The position numbers and the translations under genes were made by a program. Below the pieces are notes generated by a model. That model saw only the letters and a program-made list of their open reading frames with translations. It searched no databases and had not been told where the DNA came from. From contig JANVCC010000017.1 of assembly GCA_025345505.1 (NCBI GenBank), forward strand, positions 1,368,315 to 1,432,314: a DNA stretch of 64,000 nt, in the 5' to 3' direction. Below, one piece after another: positions 12,892 through 26,394 of the stretch. Each line of letters opens with the position of its first letter. Positions within the stretch are counted from its first letter, which is position 1. Origin of the DNA: Todiramphus chloris collaris. Taxonomy: Eukaryota; Chordata; Aves; Coraciiformes; Alcedinidae.

Positions 12892-14560
12892 GACATTCAT
12901 TTCAGAAATGAGAAACTGAAGCCAGAGATGCTGTACATACAAATATGAGAGGATGGAATGGCTGAAGAACATCATATAGACACTTGACTTGTTGCCCATC
13001 TGATTTTCTGTGAAGAATAATAGAGTATTTGTAAAGTTTCAAAAATGGCTCAAAAAACAGTTGGAAAACAATAGCCTCAGACTGTCTTATTATAGATGGC
13101 CACAGAGTCTCTAGACCTGATATGCAATCAATACTTGTGGTGATAAAGAAATTAGTTATTTTTTTGAATTGTAACCTTGTTAAACAACTTCAGTGTACTG
13201 CATGGAACATCTCTTTGTCCAATTCTTCCTTGGGAGACATTTCTGGTATAATTAGAGTTTACTTCTCCTCTCCCCCAGACAAGAGTTTCTCCCTCTTGCC
13301 TCCAGCAGTGGGTTTTTCATTTAACACTCCAGTACCTCACCAATAATAAAAAAAAAAAAAAATCAAATCACCCAGACCATTGAATGGGTGATGACTTTTT
13401 TTTCAGGATATGACCTTCAAGCTGTTAAACGAATTCACAACATAAACATCTTTTCTCTTCTCTGTCAGGTTTACTATTTCAAATTGTACAGAAAACTTGT
13501 TGCAAAATCAGATTGTTACATTGTGTATTCTTCTCAGGGGCCACACTTCATTGAGACACACTAGGGTCCACCAAAGTACCGCACTTTGTACCTAAGTATG
13601 TGAATATTCCCACTGATTGTAATGAGATTCAAGCAAATTGCACGTGCTTTGGTGAACAGGGATGGAGTCAAGTATATACATAATATGAGTAAGTACTCAA
13701 CCTTTTCTTAAAGATCAGGCTGAATATGAGAACTTTTGATGTCTGCATTGTTCCAAAGATACTTCACTGACTGAGAGTATTCCACTGTAGCTTTACTAGT
13801 TGTATTTATTCATGACTTTAGCAAAGTTTCTTAGGCTTAGCTCTAGAGAAAGTTAATTTGCCTGACAGATCAGAAAAATGCTTCTGATATGCAAAATCCT
13901 CTTTCTCTAAATCACTAATGCTAATGCAACTTACCACAACCCAGTGGTTTTTCATTTACTTTGGAAAATATATTTTTGATCTGTGTAAATTTCACTGTGG
14001 TCAAACATTTATACTAGGAATCCATCAGTATCTTTTTTAGCAATAACATTAGAAAGGCATGTCTAGAGTGACTAATGAGATGCTTCATTAGATGTGGGTA
14101 CTTGACCTCAGAGTCAAGTGCACTGATACGGAAAAGAAGAAGATGCTGTTGTTGTTTGTGCTAGGTGGGTCCCGCAGATAAATAAACTCCATTCTTCTGC
14201 ACTATTAGTCCAGTGTCTATTTAAACACTATATTCAATGAAAAAACCTGCAAAGAGGATTAATCCATTTTTCCTTGTCAGCTACTTCAAATCTTGGTGTT
14301 ATCATCTACAAATCTACAAAACTCATATTTCACACATGACAAGATTCATATAAAAATGTAGTGCTTGTCATAAACCAAACCCAGACTACATTTAAGGAAA
14401 AATATATACAGAGAACAAGGATTTAGTCTGAGTGGAGCTGAAAGATAAGTGAGAGGTACTGCTTCAAACTGAACTAGAAGTAAAGTATGGTTTAATTTTT
14501 GTTCAGTTGAGTTTTTGCCATTTGCTCAAATATTGAAAGCCATGAATGTAATCAGTGAGC

Positions 14561-14588
14561 AAGAAAAAAAAGAAAAAAAAAAAAAAAA
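14561..14588. repeat. A-rich tract
   Basis: This A-run is broken by two G residues. No element body is recognisable beside it. Confidence 0.9.
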
Positions 14589-15416
14589 TTAGCAAGTGAA
14601 TCTGTTTTCTAAAGGAAGCAATATAAAACCAAACAAGCAGACCCAGTATGCAGCTGTTGAAGGCACTCAGTTCATGGAACCTATGTCAGTGTTATGTTAG
14701 CTAATTTACACTCAAAGAGGAGTGTTACTATAGTAAGTAAATTTTAGCCACAGATATGTATTAATATTTTTCAGTGTTCCTTTGATTTCTAGATCATTTT
14801 ATGTAGATATATTAGAGTTATCATCACTGTTGCATGGAAAATAGCTTTGGGTGCCAAATATTGTAAAAAAAACCCAAACATTTTCCAAGCTAGACAACTT
14901 AGTAGGGGACCAAGAACAGCTTTTCTCCAGTTCTAAGAAATGCTGTGTTTTATTTGCAGGATGTGTCCACGAGTGATGGGAACTCAGCACATCTTAAAGG
15001 CACTCCTATTTAACATCAAATTCTGCACTGAAGGACTGAAGTAACTGAGCCAATGAACCAGCTTTAAAAACCCAAACACTGTCTGAAATTATCCAGTGAG
15101 CCATAAATAATCCCAGAGCACCAGGAAAAGTCAAGACAGAAAGAGAATGGGAGGAGGGAGGTGGAATGAATTTTTAACTGAAATCAATGCTTGTGAAAAA
15201 TACAAGCCAAACAATATTCAAAGGGTCATGAGTTAAGTATACAAAAATTTACAGACTAGTTACAATAATTGTGCCAAAATCAGCAACAGCAAAGAAATTA
15301 CATAATAAAACAAACACAACTGAGGAAAATACATAACATTTTGAAGACCATTTCTGTCATCACTTTGATTTCTTTGGTTTACGATCTGTCTCTAATGTTC
15401 CTCATTATTCGCTCAC

Positions 15417-15476
15417 AAAAAAAAAAAAAAAAAAAAAACCCAAAAACAAACCCCACACCTTTTTTTTTGGTTTTTT
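15417..15476. repeat. poly-A followed by poly-T (hairpin-prone)
   Basis: Twenty-two A (15417-15438) are followed by 'cccaaaaacaaacccc' and then T-rich sequence to 15476. The A and T runs can pair, so this is a candidate slippage or assembly-error site. Confidence 0.9.
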
Positions 15477-16858
15477 GACTGTTAGTTTTCTGGGGAAGAA
15501 ATTACAATTCTTTGTACCTATGAATTCTTTTCCAGATAATGAGATCTAGTGCAACATAAACAGAGAACTTAGGAAAAGAAAAAAAAAAAACAAACCCTTT
15601 TTTACTCCAGTCACATCTCACCGTTGCATCTCTACAATTCTTAGAGTAGGAGAGTTCTAGGAGCTTTGTGAAATGGAAGGGATTTGTGCAGAAAAATAAT
15701 TTATTTACTTTGATATTCCTAAGAAGCAGCCTTTGTGCTCTGTACAACATAGAATTCAGGCAGAGCTTCTCTTACCCAAACTCAGGAGCCTAGGCTCAGA
15801 ACAAGATTTCTTTCTACACAGTACAAGATGACCTCTTAAGCTGTGTTATGGTGTGACAATGAAACCTCCCTACCTACACTGTAAAACTAGTGATTCCCAT
15901 AAATACATTTCCCTTCTAAACATAGGGGTACTGCAAAGATCGTAGTCTGCACTCAAATGGTGCAGACATACTTGAAACCATGTGAAATGATGCAAGCACA
16001 GCTCATTATCACACAGCAGTACCACAGAAGCCATGACACAGATTTTTATTCCCACTGTGATTTTAAATGCTTCCTTATAAATAAGCTTTTCAGAGGATTA
16101 ATGGCTGGATTTTTCTTCCATATAGAGCAAGTTCAGATGAGGCAGCCTCAAAAGTCCCTGAAAGGCTTGAGCTCTGACATTCATTTGTCAGGCAGGACAA
16201 GAAGGAACTAGTGGCATTTCCCAAGTACCAACATGGTTTACAGCAATATGTAATGTTACTTTCAGACTAAATGTAAAGACCAAAAAATCAATAACCATGG
16301 GGATGCTCAAGTCCTCTATCCCTTGGTGGGTTTTAGTGACAACACTTGTTTGTCACTCCTTGTGACAACTGTTCCCCAGTTCTGCTGGTAGAAGATTAAA
16401 CCAGCATGGACTGCTCAGTTCTATAAGGTTCAGAGCACTTACCCAGAAAAGTTCAACAGCATTTTTCATGTTAGGCAGTTCAGTGAAATCAGCTTTGAGA
16501 AATTAAGTACACCTTGAAAAACTAAATTCTGAAAGCAGAGTCATGTTTAACTCACAGTGTCACCATCTCCTTTTGAACTAGTATTCTTGTGTTTCCTTTG
16601 GGGAGACAAATAAGTGTTAGACTTGCTTCATTTGTTGTATATACAGTAATATGGTCAGATTAACCCACCATGGGCAACCCTATCATCTAATAAAACAATT
16701 TTTTTGTACTTCAGTCAAATAACATGCATATTTACATAGGTATTTGCACTTAAGGGAGTTAGGTACTCAGCCAAGACTGAAGTTTCGTGTGCTCTGGACA
16801 TAAAATTAAAGCTGGGGTCCTGTGGAGATTCCTGACTTGTGAAGCTCCCAGAACTGAA

Positions 16859-16882
16859 TTTATTAGGCATGTGCCTAATAAA
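16859..16882. repeat. Perfect 11-bp inverted repeat, 2-nt loop
   Basis: The left arm TTTATTAGGCA (16859-16869) and the right arm TGCCTAATAAA (16872-16882) are perfect reverse complements around TG. Confidence 0.95.
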
Positions 16883-16883
16883 G

Positions 16884-16943
16884 TCTAATACTTATGTTTT
16901 CATAATACTCCAATAATTGCGTACTCTAATACTTCTGTTTTCA
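16884..16943. repeat. 19-bp direct repeat, 41-bp period
   Basis: TCTAATACTTATGTTTTCA (16884-16902) recurs at 16925-16943 with one mismatch (A to C). It starts one base after the palindrome ends. Confidence 0.93.
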
Positions 16944-17344
16944 AAGCTATCTCAGTAAGGCTTACCAACACAATGTATGATTTGAGAAATGCTGTGAGAT
17001 GTGTGTTAGTACTGCTAATTTGTAGCACAGAAAGCATGTGTGAAGGTGAAAGGCTTAATACCATCAACTCCTTGCCAGTTTTTCCCAGATGCCATATTCT
17101 ATATATAGTAAGTCAGACCAGACAAATTCTAATTTCCTTGAAGGTATCTACTGTCATTGATTGTATATGGAAAAACAGTACCTTGTAGGCCTAACACACT
17201 GACCTCTAGTAAAAAAGGGTACCTGTGAAGTTGCAAAGATATATTTATGTATAAACAATTGCATGCCTATATGCATGCAAATGTCTGTTTTAAGAAATGG
17301 CAGGACTGTTTTTTCCTAACTATACTTTTGCTTTCACAAACAAT

Positions 17345-17404
17345 TCAATCAATCAATCAATCAATCAATCGTCAACATATCTGTCTATCTGTATCTGTCT
17401 ATAT
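17345..17404. repeat. (TCAA)n then TCTG/TCTA microsatellite
   Basis: About 6.5 units of TCAA (17345-17370) are followed after 9 bp by TCTG/TCTA-type tetranucleotides to about 17404. This is a likely polymorphic marker. Confidence 0.93.
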
Positions 17405-18806
17405 AGGGGAAGAGAGAGAGATTAAGGGATTTAAGTAAACTAGAAATACACAATTTAGCAGCTATGGCACTGCAAAACTGCGTGTGGTCTACAGATGAAA
17501 AAACAAACAAAAAAAGAGCATTAGCTAAAGCAAGCATTCTCAGACTTTTTGCAGGGAGTCTTAATTTAGAAAATCTACTCAGGAAGAATAATTGTTCCCA
17601 TGCATTATTTTGCCTGGATGACTTTTACAGAACTGTTTTTACCATCAATTGGCAAATTCAGTGGAAGAAACAAATTACCCTATTATTGAAGTGTATTTGC
17701 AGCAAACAATAGATATTCCACATAAGCTGTACTTATCCAGCCATTTTTCCTAACATCTTCTAAGAACGTTGTGCCTTCATCCCAATTTGTCTTTGTCTTA
17801 CTTGTGTTTAATTACAGGGTAGATCTCCAACAGGACAGTCCTACTCCCTGTGCATGTACCCCAGTGGGTTATGTTCCAGGTCGGGGCAGTCTCACCAACT
17901 GAAACCTGTGACCTTTTCAGAGAGTTTCCTGAACTGTTTGCAGCTTCTGTACAGCTTAGTTTCAGCCTCTTTCACTCTTTCCTAGGGTTATTTTGTATCA
18001 GCATTCCTGTTATAAGCTGCCCCTGTTTATACAGGTGGTAAAATAGGAACATTTGAAAGTTTCTTATCACCTAATATTTTGCTAGCTAAGGCAACTTTTC
18101 CCTATTAGTGAAAGTTTGTTTTTTATTTCACTGCACTATTTAATTAGTTTGTAAGAAAAGATGGCTTGGGAATTAACCTGAGTATACTTTTCAAAGTAAA
18201 GTATTTAGAATTAAATTCTTCTTGTCTAATTTTTGGCATCTACGAGTTAACTGTTGTGTCTAAGTTACTCATGTACAACCCTTCCACAGTTAGTGGAAAA
18301 CCCTGAATTGTCTTTTGGACTTGTTGCTTTTTCTTCCACTGATAATAGAAGTAGCTAAGATTAAAAGACACCATCAACATCTAAACAGAGGACTTCAAAA
18401 AACAGAGTTGAAATCAAAATCCACAGTGCATTAATCTCATGCATCTTGGTTTCCTTCCAAAATTATACACAGTTCACTAAACTTTTAATGGAGGTTTTCA
18501 AATGCAGGTTGCAGCACAATCTTTATTCCTGTCATTTACAATGAAAAAGGTTTAATAGATCAATAACCAATGGATTAATGAGTCATTGAAGATAATAACA
18601 GCAATTTACATAAACATCACCTATTATCTAGAGCAATCACAAAGCACTTGGGAAGCAAATTTACAAACTATTTCTGCTTAAATGGTGTCAGAGGCCAGCT
18701 TTCTTCAGAAGGCAGATGGATAAGGATAGGAAATAATCAACATGAAAGAAAATACTGAACTAGAGTCATTACGCAGTTGTGTAGAAGACACGGGACCTTT
18801 TTCAAG

Positions 18807-18867
18807 GTTGTGGGAACAGCACTACTTCTTATCTGTCTGAGTATGGCTACTCACGGCAGAAATCAGG
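18807..18867 (+). CDS. Possible exon, signal-peptide-like (hypothetical)
   Basis: A 61-nt block follows a moderate acceptor ('acctttttcaag') and ends at a strong donor (CAGG|GTGAGT). It reads VVGTALLLICLSMATHGRNQ plus one extra base (donor phase 1). The residues look like the hydrophobic core and end of a secretory signal peptide. No in-frame ATG precedes the hydrophobic core in this block, so a start codon exon would have to lie upstream; I did not find one. Phase and the G+CT join agree with the block at 36130. I recognise no homologue. This could easily be chance, since similar short ORFs with splice-like edges occur in any 64 kb of AT-rich DNA. Confidence 0.2.
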
Positions 18868-20905
18868 GTGAGTGGTTAAGCACTGCTGTGTACCCTGACA
18901 CTAAACAGGAGGACTTTTTGGACACTGCATTCCTAGGTTGAAGGAATGGAAGATGTTATTGCCACTAGTCTGTGAAAGTCTACTATCACATGCATCAGCC
19001 CTAGAATATGCTGAGCTTTCTCAACTGAAAAGCAAACATCTACTACTGAAGAACAATGTCACTCTTATGAATATCTCCTGAGACAAGCTTCAGGGAGTGG
19101 GGCATGGTGAAAATTGAAGTTTTTCAAAAGATCCTATGTGCATATTGTGGTGCATTAATATAAAGATGACAAAAAAATGGAGACAAAGCCTGCTGACCCA
19201 ACTGCAATAAAGTTCCCATGGCTGAGATTTGTACAATAGTGCTTTTGAGCCCTGAAACCATTGACCTTAATGTCTCTAAGACTCAGTTTCAATAGAAAAC
19301 ATTAATGATTTCTTACCTTGGTTTCTGAAGTATGTTGTAGACATGTGCATTTTTGTCTCATACTCCTTGAAGAAAATGAAATTGTGCATTGTCTTTGTCA
19401 TGCAAATTTTGTCGAGTCACATATTCTCTAGAAATATAACACAATATTTTCCACTTTAGTCTTCTGGGGCTTTCAGCTCAGTCTTCATAAATGCTCAATA
19501 CTGCAACCAAATAGGCACACAACCATTGCATAATGTTATAAAATACCAAGAATTCTTTATGTTAGCTAGCAGAAGCAGCAAAGAAAATGAGACAAAATGA
19601 TAAAGCACTGGCATACATCTGTCATTTATGTTTCCTTATCATCTTACCATATTTGGATCACCTAAGTAGGTCAGGAGCTTTCCTCCTTGTCTGTGAAATA
19701 GGAAGTCTCCCTGGTCTATTCTCTACTTCCTTTATGCTATGCAGACTGGTTTTTTCCTAACTATATCCACAATTAAACTACACTCTTTTGCTATGAAAGC
19801 ACATTGCTCTGTTATTCTCCATGCTCATACTTCTTTTATTGCTGTGAAGTTTCAGGTACTGTGTAAGCAGATATTTTTAAAAATTGTGTCAATACTTGAC
19901 CTCCTCATTCTGCTTTTTGGTAATTTCCCCTGGTTCCAACTCCTCTCAGCCCCACATGCTTTGGTCTCATCACTGGCATCCTTTTCTGTCCATGTTCTTC
20001 TGCTTGAATAGAAAGCACAAAGATTTACATCTTTCCTTTGCATTAGCTTGGAAGTGATATGACATGGCCTCAGCAGTAGGTAGCTGACTACAGGAACCTT
20101 GATAAACTGTAAGACAGAAACTTTCTGAATACAGATGGTATTCTAATGATCAGTTTAAATATCCTTCACACACAAATAGGTATTAGTCATTGCTGCTTTT
20201 TTATAGTTGTGAATATATTCAGCACAGTCAGGATGCTAAGTTTGCTAACAACTGATGATAAGAAATGTAATCAGCTACCTCAGGTGGAAAACATGAATAG
20301 TAAACTCAGTATGTTAGGGCCATGTACATTGTATGTCCCATAACAGTCATTCAACTTAAATGGTAGTGATCTTGAAACTAAACTTTATTTTTGAAAGGCT
20401 CATGGACAGAGAAGGAAACATTTCCCTACATTTTCTCTTCCTGTTTCCACTAGAAACATGAAATGGCCCTCATTCATAGTTTCACAGGGAATAAGAAATG
20501 CAAGTCCACTCCCATTAAAAAAAAAACAAAACCAAAAACAAAACAAACAAACAAACAAAAAAAAAACCACAAAAAAACCCCCAAGAGACAGACACAATAT
20601 AGGAAACAAAAAAGGGAAGATTGTGAAATGTATAAACATGTGTATGTCAGTCTGGTTCAGGAAAAAATAAAACCAACCAAACAAAAATATTTGCAACGAA
20701 ACCTTCCAAGCCATAATTTTGCTAGAAGCAACATGAGTCTGGAAAACTCTTACCTGCAGTGACTGTTATTTTGCATAGAGTTGTGGATGAACCATAACCT
20801 AACAACCTATGCTTACTGAAATTAACAGAAATTTTGCCACTGACATTAACTGAGTTTGATTCATCTTTATGATGTAATGTAGTTATATGCAAACAAGCTT
20901 CACAA
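18868..20905. other. Unique DNA, no gene seen
   Basis: This is AT-rich sequence with a C/A-rich tract at 20517-20580. The overlapping lysine- and phenylalanine-rich ORFs around 20400-20760 are low-complexity artefacts of that tract. Confidence 0.55.
20517..20580. repeat. (AAAC)n-type A-rich tract
   Basis: This is a purely A/C tract of AAAAC and AAAC units with four CAAA units in the middle. It explains three spurious low-complexity ORFs. Confidence 0.92.
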
Positions 20906-21016
20906 AGCTCTGAGCAACATGATCTAGTTGAAGATGTCCCTGCTTACTGCCGGGGGGGTTGGACTAGATGACCTTTAGAGGCCCCTTCTAAACCAAGGCA
21001 TTCTATGATTCTATGA
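20906..21016 (+). mobile_element. CR1 LINE, extreme 3' end only
   Basis: About 110 bp survive: 'ctgagcaacatgatctag', then 'ggttggactagatgacctt', then the terminal 'cattctatgattctatgat' repeats. This is CR1 3' UTR only, with no coding part. Confidence 0.9.
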
Positions 21017-24000
21017 TAAAATGCCAAGAACATCTCTGTAATTTTGTTTCCATAATTCTGCAGATTTCCAGGAAAACTGTCTCAGAAAAGGCAATCTTTT
21101 AAATATAACCCCTTTGGGATTTGATAAGAGGGATTCTTACCTTCCAAATGTATAGCTTACCACCACCAAAGACTTAAATACAAAACAATAATGACAAGAT
21201 GCCTAGAATAAAATGGCTTAAGGCCTATAACACCATATAAGAAAGAACTCTTAATTTCCCCTGTGGTTTTCTGTAATCTTTGACACTGAATTTACATTCT
21301 GCATAGCTCTCCAATATGTGCTAGAATCCCAGCACAGCAATATAAAAATAAAACAGATCTAAGGGGTTACATTAGGATTCTAAGGATCCCAAAGACAATA
21401 CATTAGCTGTTGACAAGCTTCATGAAGAATTTCATAATTTTATAATTTTATTACTTCATACTAAAAATGTGTGTGCAAGAGGTAACATCATTATTCTTTT
21501 CCCTTTCACTTTAAACTGATATTTTTATGTCTAAAACCAAATCTGTTTTCACTTATAGGTCTAAAAATCACACTTCTAGTTTGTATCTGAAATGTAATTA
21601 AAATGCACACCTCTCTTGGAGCTGAATGGGCATGAAAATAAAAAATGTCTTTTTGTCTTCTCTTGTAACTAAATATTGCTTTAAATTTTAAAGGCCATTT
21701 TTAAAAAGTAATAATATTTTAGTGAATAATTCAGTACTCACTTCAATTAGAATAGTTATTAAAACTTTAAATGACATTACAACTAAAAGTTTGAAAATAG
21801 TTTTATGATAATTTCTAGCTCCATACATTTTTCTTCTCTCAAAAGAAAGCGTATGCAAAATCACTTTTTTGATCTTGGTATTGTCACAGTAGAATTCTTT
21901 AAAACTATTAAGCAGGATTCTTAACTGATAGTATGATTCTGTGGTGACACTGCATACAATGGGTCAGCTTGTTCAGCTGGTGCAAACTGATGCAACTCTG
22001 CTGCCTGCAGGGAAGGCTCTCTGCTTAGGATTTTGACTATGCTACTCAGTACAGAAGGGACAGCTTGTCAACACAAGAAAACCTTTGGCCACTTTGTATG
22101 TTCCATCTTGATACAATTTGCCAAGAGGACAAACTGCTTTGTGTCTAACCACCTCAACATTGTAATCTCAGCATCACATCTAAGAACAGGGCAGGCCTAG
22201 ATGCAGCTGGAAATTATTTTATCATGCTTATCACCTTCTTATTTACAGTTTTTCAGGGTTAATGTCGAGACAGTGTGCAATGTTAAGTGGGAAGAACAGA
22301 ACTGTACATCCACTTTACAGAAGTCTGCTGAATTAGACAAGGAACCAAGCACTAGAGGCCAACCTAGAGAGCAGCACAGCAGTCCTGACAGATTTAAAAA
22401 AAGCTATGCCCACCACCAGTGTGATTCAGAGTGTGCTATGTTGAAGTTATCTGAGGCACACTTCCCTAGGCAATACAGGAATATTTCATATATATTACAG
22501 TGTTTAAATAGCTGCATGTACTACATCTAATGTTACTAATGCTGCTAATAATAATAGCTACAGAAATATACTAACCACACTCTGTTCACAAGGTTCATTA
22601 AAAGGTTGCCTAATGCTGTCTGTTAGATCTTTTTACTGGTACCTTGTTTCACCTGGTACTTTTAATTTAATTCTTCAAGATTTTGCCTGACAATTTGGAC
22701 TTAAACTTCCGTACCATTTCCTGTGCCATACTTCATTACTTGTTGGAAAGTCTTAGCTAGCACATATTCAGCTGTTTCTGAGCATAAGGCTAAGGAAAAT
22801 TTTACTGTGCACTTTGAAAGGACTGGATGCATCCACTGTACTGAAGCTGGATCAAAAAGAGGAAAGGCTTAGGTTTGTATTATCAATACAAGAGGTCTCC
22901 AAAACATATCAGGTTATCAGGTACTGTATACTTTGTAGATACTTGAAGGCTGAAGTCTCTTCACAGTTTTCCTGGACTGAAGTTCTCCAGCCTGGAGCTT
23001 TGAGGTACTGAATAGGACTTTCTCTGCAAATATGCAGATGCTGCAGGCAGCAGAACTGAGAAAAGGAAGGCTGCCCTCCTCCATTGTCTCAAATCAGTAC
23101 AGACTGCAGCATGTGTAGTTGTTCCCCAGGTACCAGTGCATGCCTCACCTATGTCTTGAGATGAAACAGATGCAGGATTGGGAAGTAAAGCCTATTTCCT
23201 GCTTTTCACAGGAAGGAAACCTTTGTGCTTTGGGATGTATAGGATGTTTGGCATACTCTGTTTTACAACCCTGATCTGTCTAATTGGCACACCAGTATGA
23301 CAGGGCATAACATAGGGATCACTTGCAGCCCTGGTGCCTGATGACTCAGCATGTCAGAGAAGAGGAAAGAGAGGAGCTGCAAAATGTAATTGCAAAGGGG
23401 AGAACAGCTAGCCCTGATAGAGTCCAAACGAAATAAAAATGGAGAAAGAAAAAAGGAGCGAGGAAAAGGGACTGAGACTTGAACCTGCTGGGCTGACTTG
23501 AACAGAGTAGAGAAGAATGGACCCAGGACAGATACAGGTAGCTAAGTCTGAGTAGAAAGGAGAAAATGGTACTGAGAGACTAGAGAGTTTGTCACTTCAT
23601 AGATTTTAAATCTAAGAAGGTCCATTAGCTGACAGAGCTTGATCTCAAAGAAGACAAAATGAGATCTGAATGGAGAACCAAGGAAGAATTCAGTCAAGCA
23701 AGGTTGGAGAAGGTATCAGAAACTGGGCCCTCAATGCAATCCTCCTTGGCAACCTCTCAGCTCAAACCAGACCTGACTGGCTGAGCTCACAGTCTGCTCT
23801 GATATGGATCTGACTTCTGTGAAATCAGCTAAACTGTGAGAAGGACCCATGAAGAGTGTCATCTGCTACCTCCACCTAAGCACCCTTTGCCCCACTCAGG
23901 GAAGCAGTTCCTCATCCGTCTGAGCTGAGAGGGAAGCGACCAAGAGACAGTAGAATGGAGTATCACAGCAAAGACAAGAGGAGAAGGGGAATCAATAGGC

Positions 24001-26394
24001 TCGATGAATAACAGTAGTCCGAGATACGATATGGAAATTGCTGCACAGGGATCTGTGGAGCAGGGAGAGGGATCTGGAGAAGGAGCTGGAAAAGTGACAG
24101 CTGGTCAAGAAATTTATGCCAGAGGTATGAACAGTGAGACTGCAAATGAAAGCAAACACCTGACACAGTTACACAGTGTCAGTTACAGAGTGTCTGAGCT
24201 AGCTATCTGAACTGGGATAAGGAAAGTATGGTCCCAGAAATGCACATTTCTCTCGACAGAGTTTAAAGGATGGCTAGTTCAAGTACAGAAATTCACATGT
24301 TTTATAAAGGAAGTTAGATGACAGTACTCCCATCTCCAGTGTCAGGGGAATAAGGATGATAGACTGAATGAGGAGTGGAAGGGGGGACACTGGGAATGAC
24401 TGGATAAGAAGAAGCTTTGGAAAGAAATGAATGGAAGACAGAAGTGAGTATTAAGGTGCAGTGGGCAAAGCAGAGGTGACTGTGTTTTGAGTGAACAGAC
24501 AAGGCAGCACAAAATGTTCCAGAATCTGGAGAGTGTTTCTCAGTGCACATCTCTCACCATGCCCTTCCCTGCCAGGAAATGACTGCAGGAACTATTAGGG
24601 AATTGGTTTAGCCCTTTCACTGCCTGTGTGAAGTCGGAGGAGGATAACCCACTGCTACTGTCAGGTACTGTGCCCATTTGGCATGCTGGTCCCAGAGCTC
24701 AGTCTGTCTAATGACCATGGGGTGCCTCAACAGGTACTATGAGATACATTATTTCCCCCAAAGATTTCTTCTTAAAGCAACATAGAAAAACACATTTAGA
24801 CTATGGAAATGCAAGAATCCAAAGATTAGGGAAAACCACATTTCAGGTTTAGTCTTCCATAACATGCTGTTCTGCAGCCATGAAGTGGACAAATAGACTG
24901 TGATTTCTGTCTTATTTCATGCAAAATTTTGTTAAAACAAAATAGTAGGAAATTTCAGGAGGAGTGAGTGTATTCTGAAAGAAATCAAGTGCTAAACTGA
25001 AGAGCTATCTCCTAGCTTTTTTTCAGTCACAGAGTTCCTCTCTGGTGCTAATCAAGTCATTTAACCAACTGTTTCACAAAGACTAGTCATTATGATTGAT
25101 TTTATATGGGCTGAACATACAGAAATGCTTAACCTTCCCAGAAGTAATTGAAGCCTCTATGTGCTAAGTTTTGAACAGAAGTTGAAATACAAGATGAAAT
25201 ACTCTGCAATATCAATTTCTACAGTGTGGCTTATCTAAAAGTACTGTATAAATTCTTACCTCCATGCCTCTATGTAATACAGAAAATCAAATCTCATGCA
25301 TATTTTGTGCAAATACAGGGATTGTTTTTTTTTCCTGGCAGATAGATGATGTAGTGATAAGCACTACAGAAAACAGTAATTTCATTTTCAGTGCAGTTTG
25401 ACTAATTTGAAGTAATAGGATATAAGGACATATTGAAAGATGAAGGTAAGAAAAAAAAAAGGAAAACAGAAAAGGATTGATTAGGTACTCTGTGCTCTGT
25501 ATGTTTCAAGACACTATCAGAAAAAAAGAGTATGTAATTAAAACTTTTATCAGCATGCAGTCAAAAAAAGGGCTAAGCTACAGGTGCACTGTGAACATTT
25601 ATAGCAGTTCTTATCCTCTTACAAACTCAAAATTATTTTTAGGTGTTGTTAGTTTGTGTTGAGGACAATATGGGCAACGCTCTACATGTGTACCTTGTGG
25701 AATGTGCCACATCTGGTCTGCCATTGGTTTATTTTTCTTGAAAACAGCTTCATTCAGAAAACTCCAGTATGTTGCTTTTTTAATTTCTCTTCATGCTTCT
25801 TTATATGGAAGAAAAGCCATTTTTCTTTCAGGAGACAGACTATGCTTAGCATAATTCAGCATGGCCCCTAAATTCCTGGGCACATATCTGTAGATCAGAT
25901 CAAAGATCGGTCGCTTGGCACCCTTCTACTGCCTCTTGAAAAAGAAAAAGGCTGGAAGCTTAAGCATTTGCAAACCTTTTTATTCATCTTTGAAATGAGA
26001 CTTCAATGCATTTGGTCTGGAATATGTAGGAATATAAAGCAGTTAAAGTCCCTGAAACAATAGTTAACAATACTGTTGCCATATAACACATAAGAAAATG
26101 AAATTTCTGATGTTATCTTAAGTAACGAAAGATCACAGGGTGTAGTATTCTTCCACTGATCAGGATGTGGCCTGAGAGTACTTTTACAGGTTGTATATGC
26201 AAAGAGAGTTAAGCAGAATTACTTGTAAAAAACTACGGTTTTCCTCTGTCAGCATTGCTTATTTTTCATGACTCTTGTTCCAATGTTACTTCTCACTGAC
26301 ACACCTTCCTAAATTTAGTTCCCACTTTTTTCCCAAAATTTGTTAAGGATGTCACTGCCAAGTTATCTACCCCTAGAATTTTCCACATTCTCTT
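21017..26394. other. Unique DNA, no gene seen
   Basis: Sequence is mostly AT-rich. A purine-rich, less AT-rich part lies at about 23.3-24.6 kb. ORFs of up to 109 codons (22201-22530 +) have no recognised domain. Confidence 0.55.
24166..24193. repeat. 14-bp tandem duplication
   Basis: CAGTTACACAGTGT (24166-24179) is followed directly by CAGTTACAGAGTGT, with one mismatch. Confidence 0.9.

Larger units (their letters stand above)
11637..18806. other. Unique DNA with simple repeats, no gene seen
   Basis: Apart from the short repeats listed separately, nothing codes convincingly here. ORFs are all under 85 codons and without recognised domains. Confidence 0.6.

Noticed and set aside
20463-20762. 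Lysine/threonine/asparagine-rich ORF
   Set aside because: Low-complexity product of the A/C tract at 20517-20580, with overlapping ORFs in other frames and on the other strand.
25386-25446. 'ttcattttcag' acceptor and AAG|GTAAGA donor
   Set aside because: All three frames contain stops between them.
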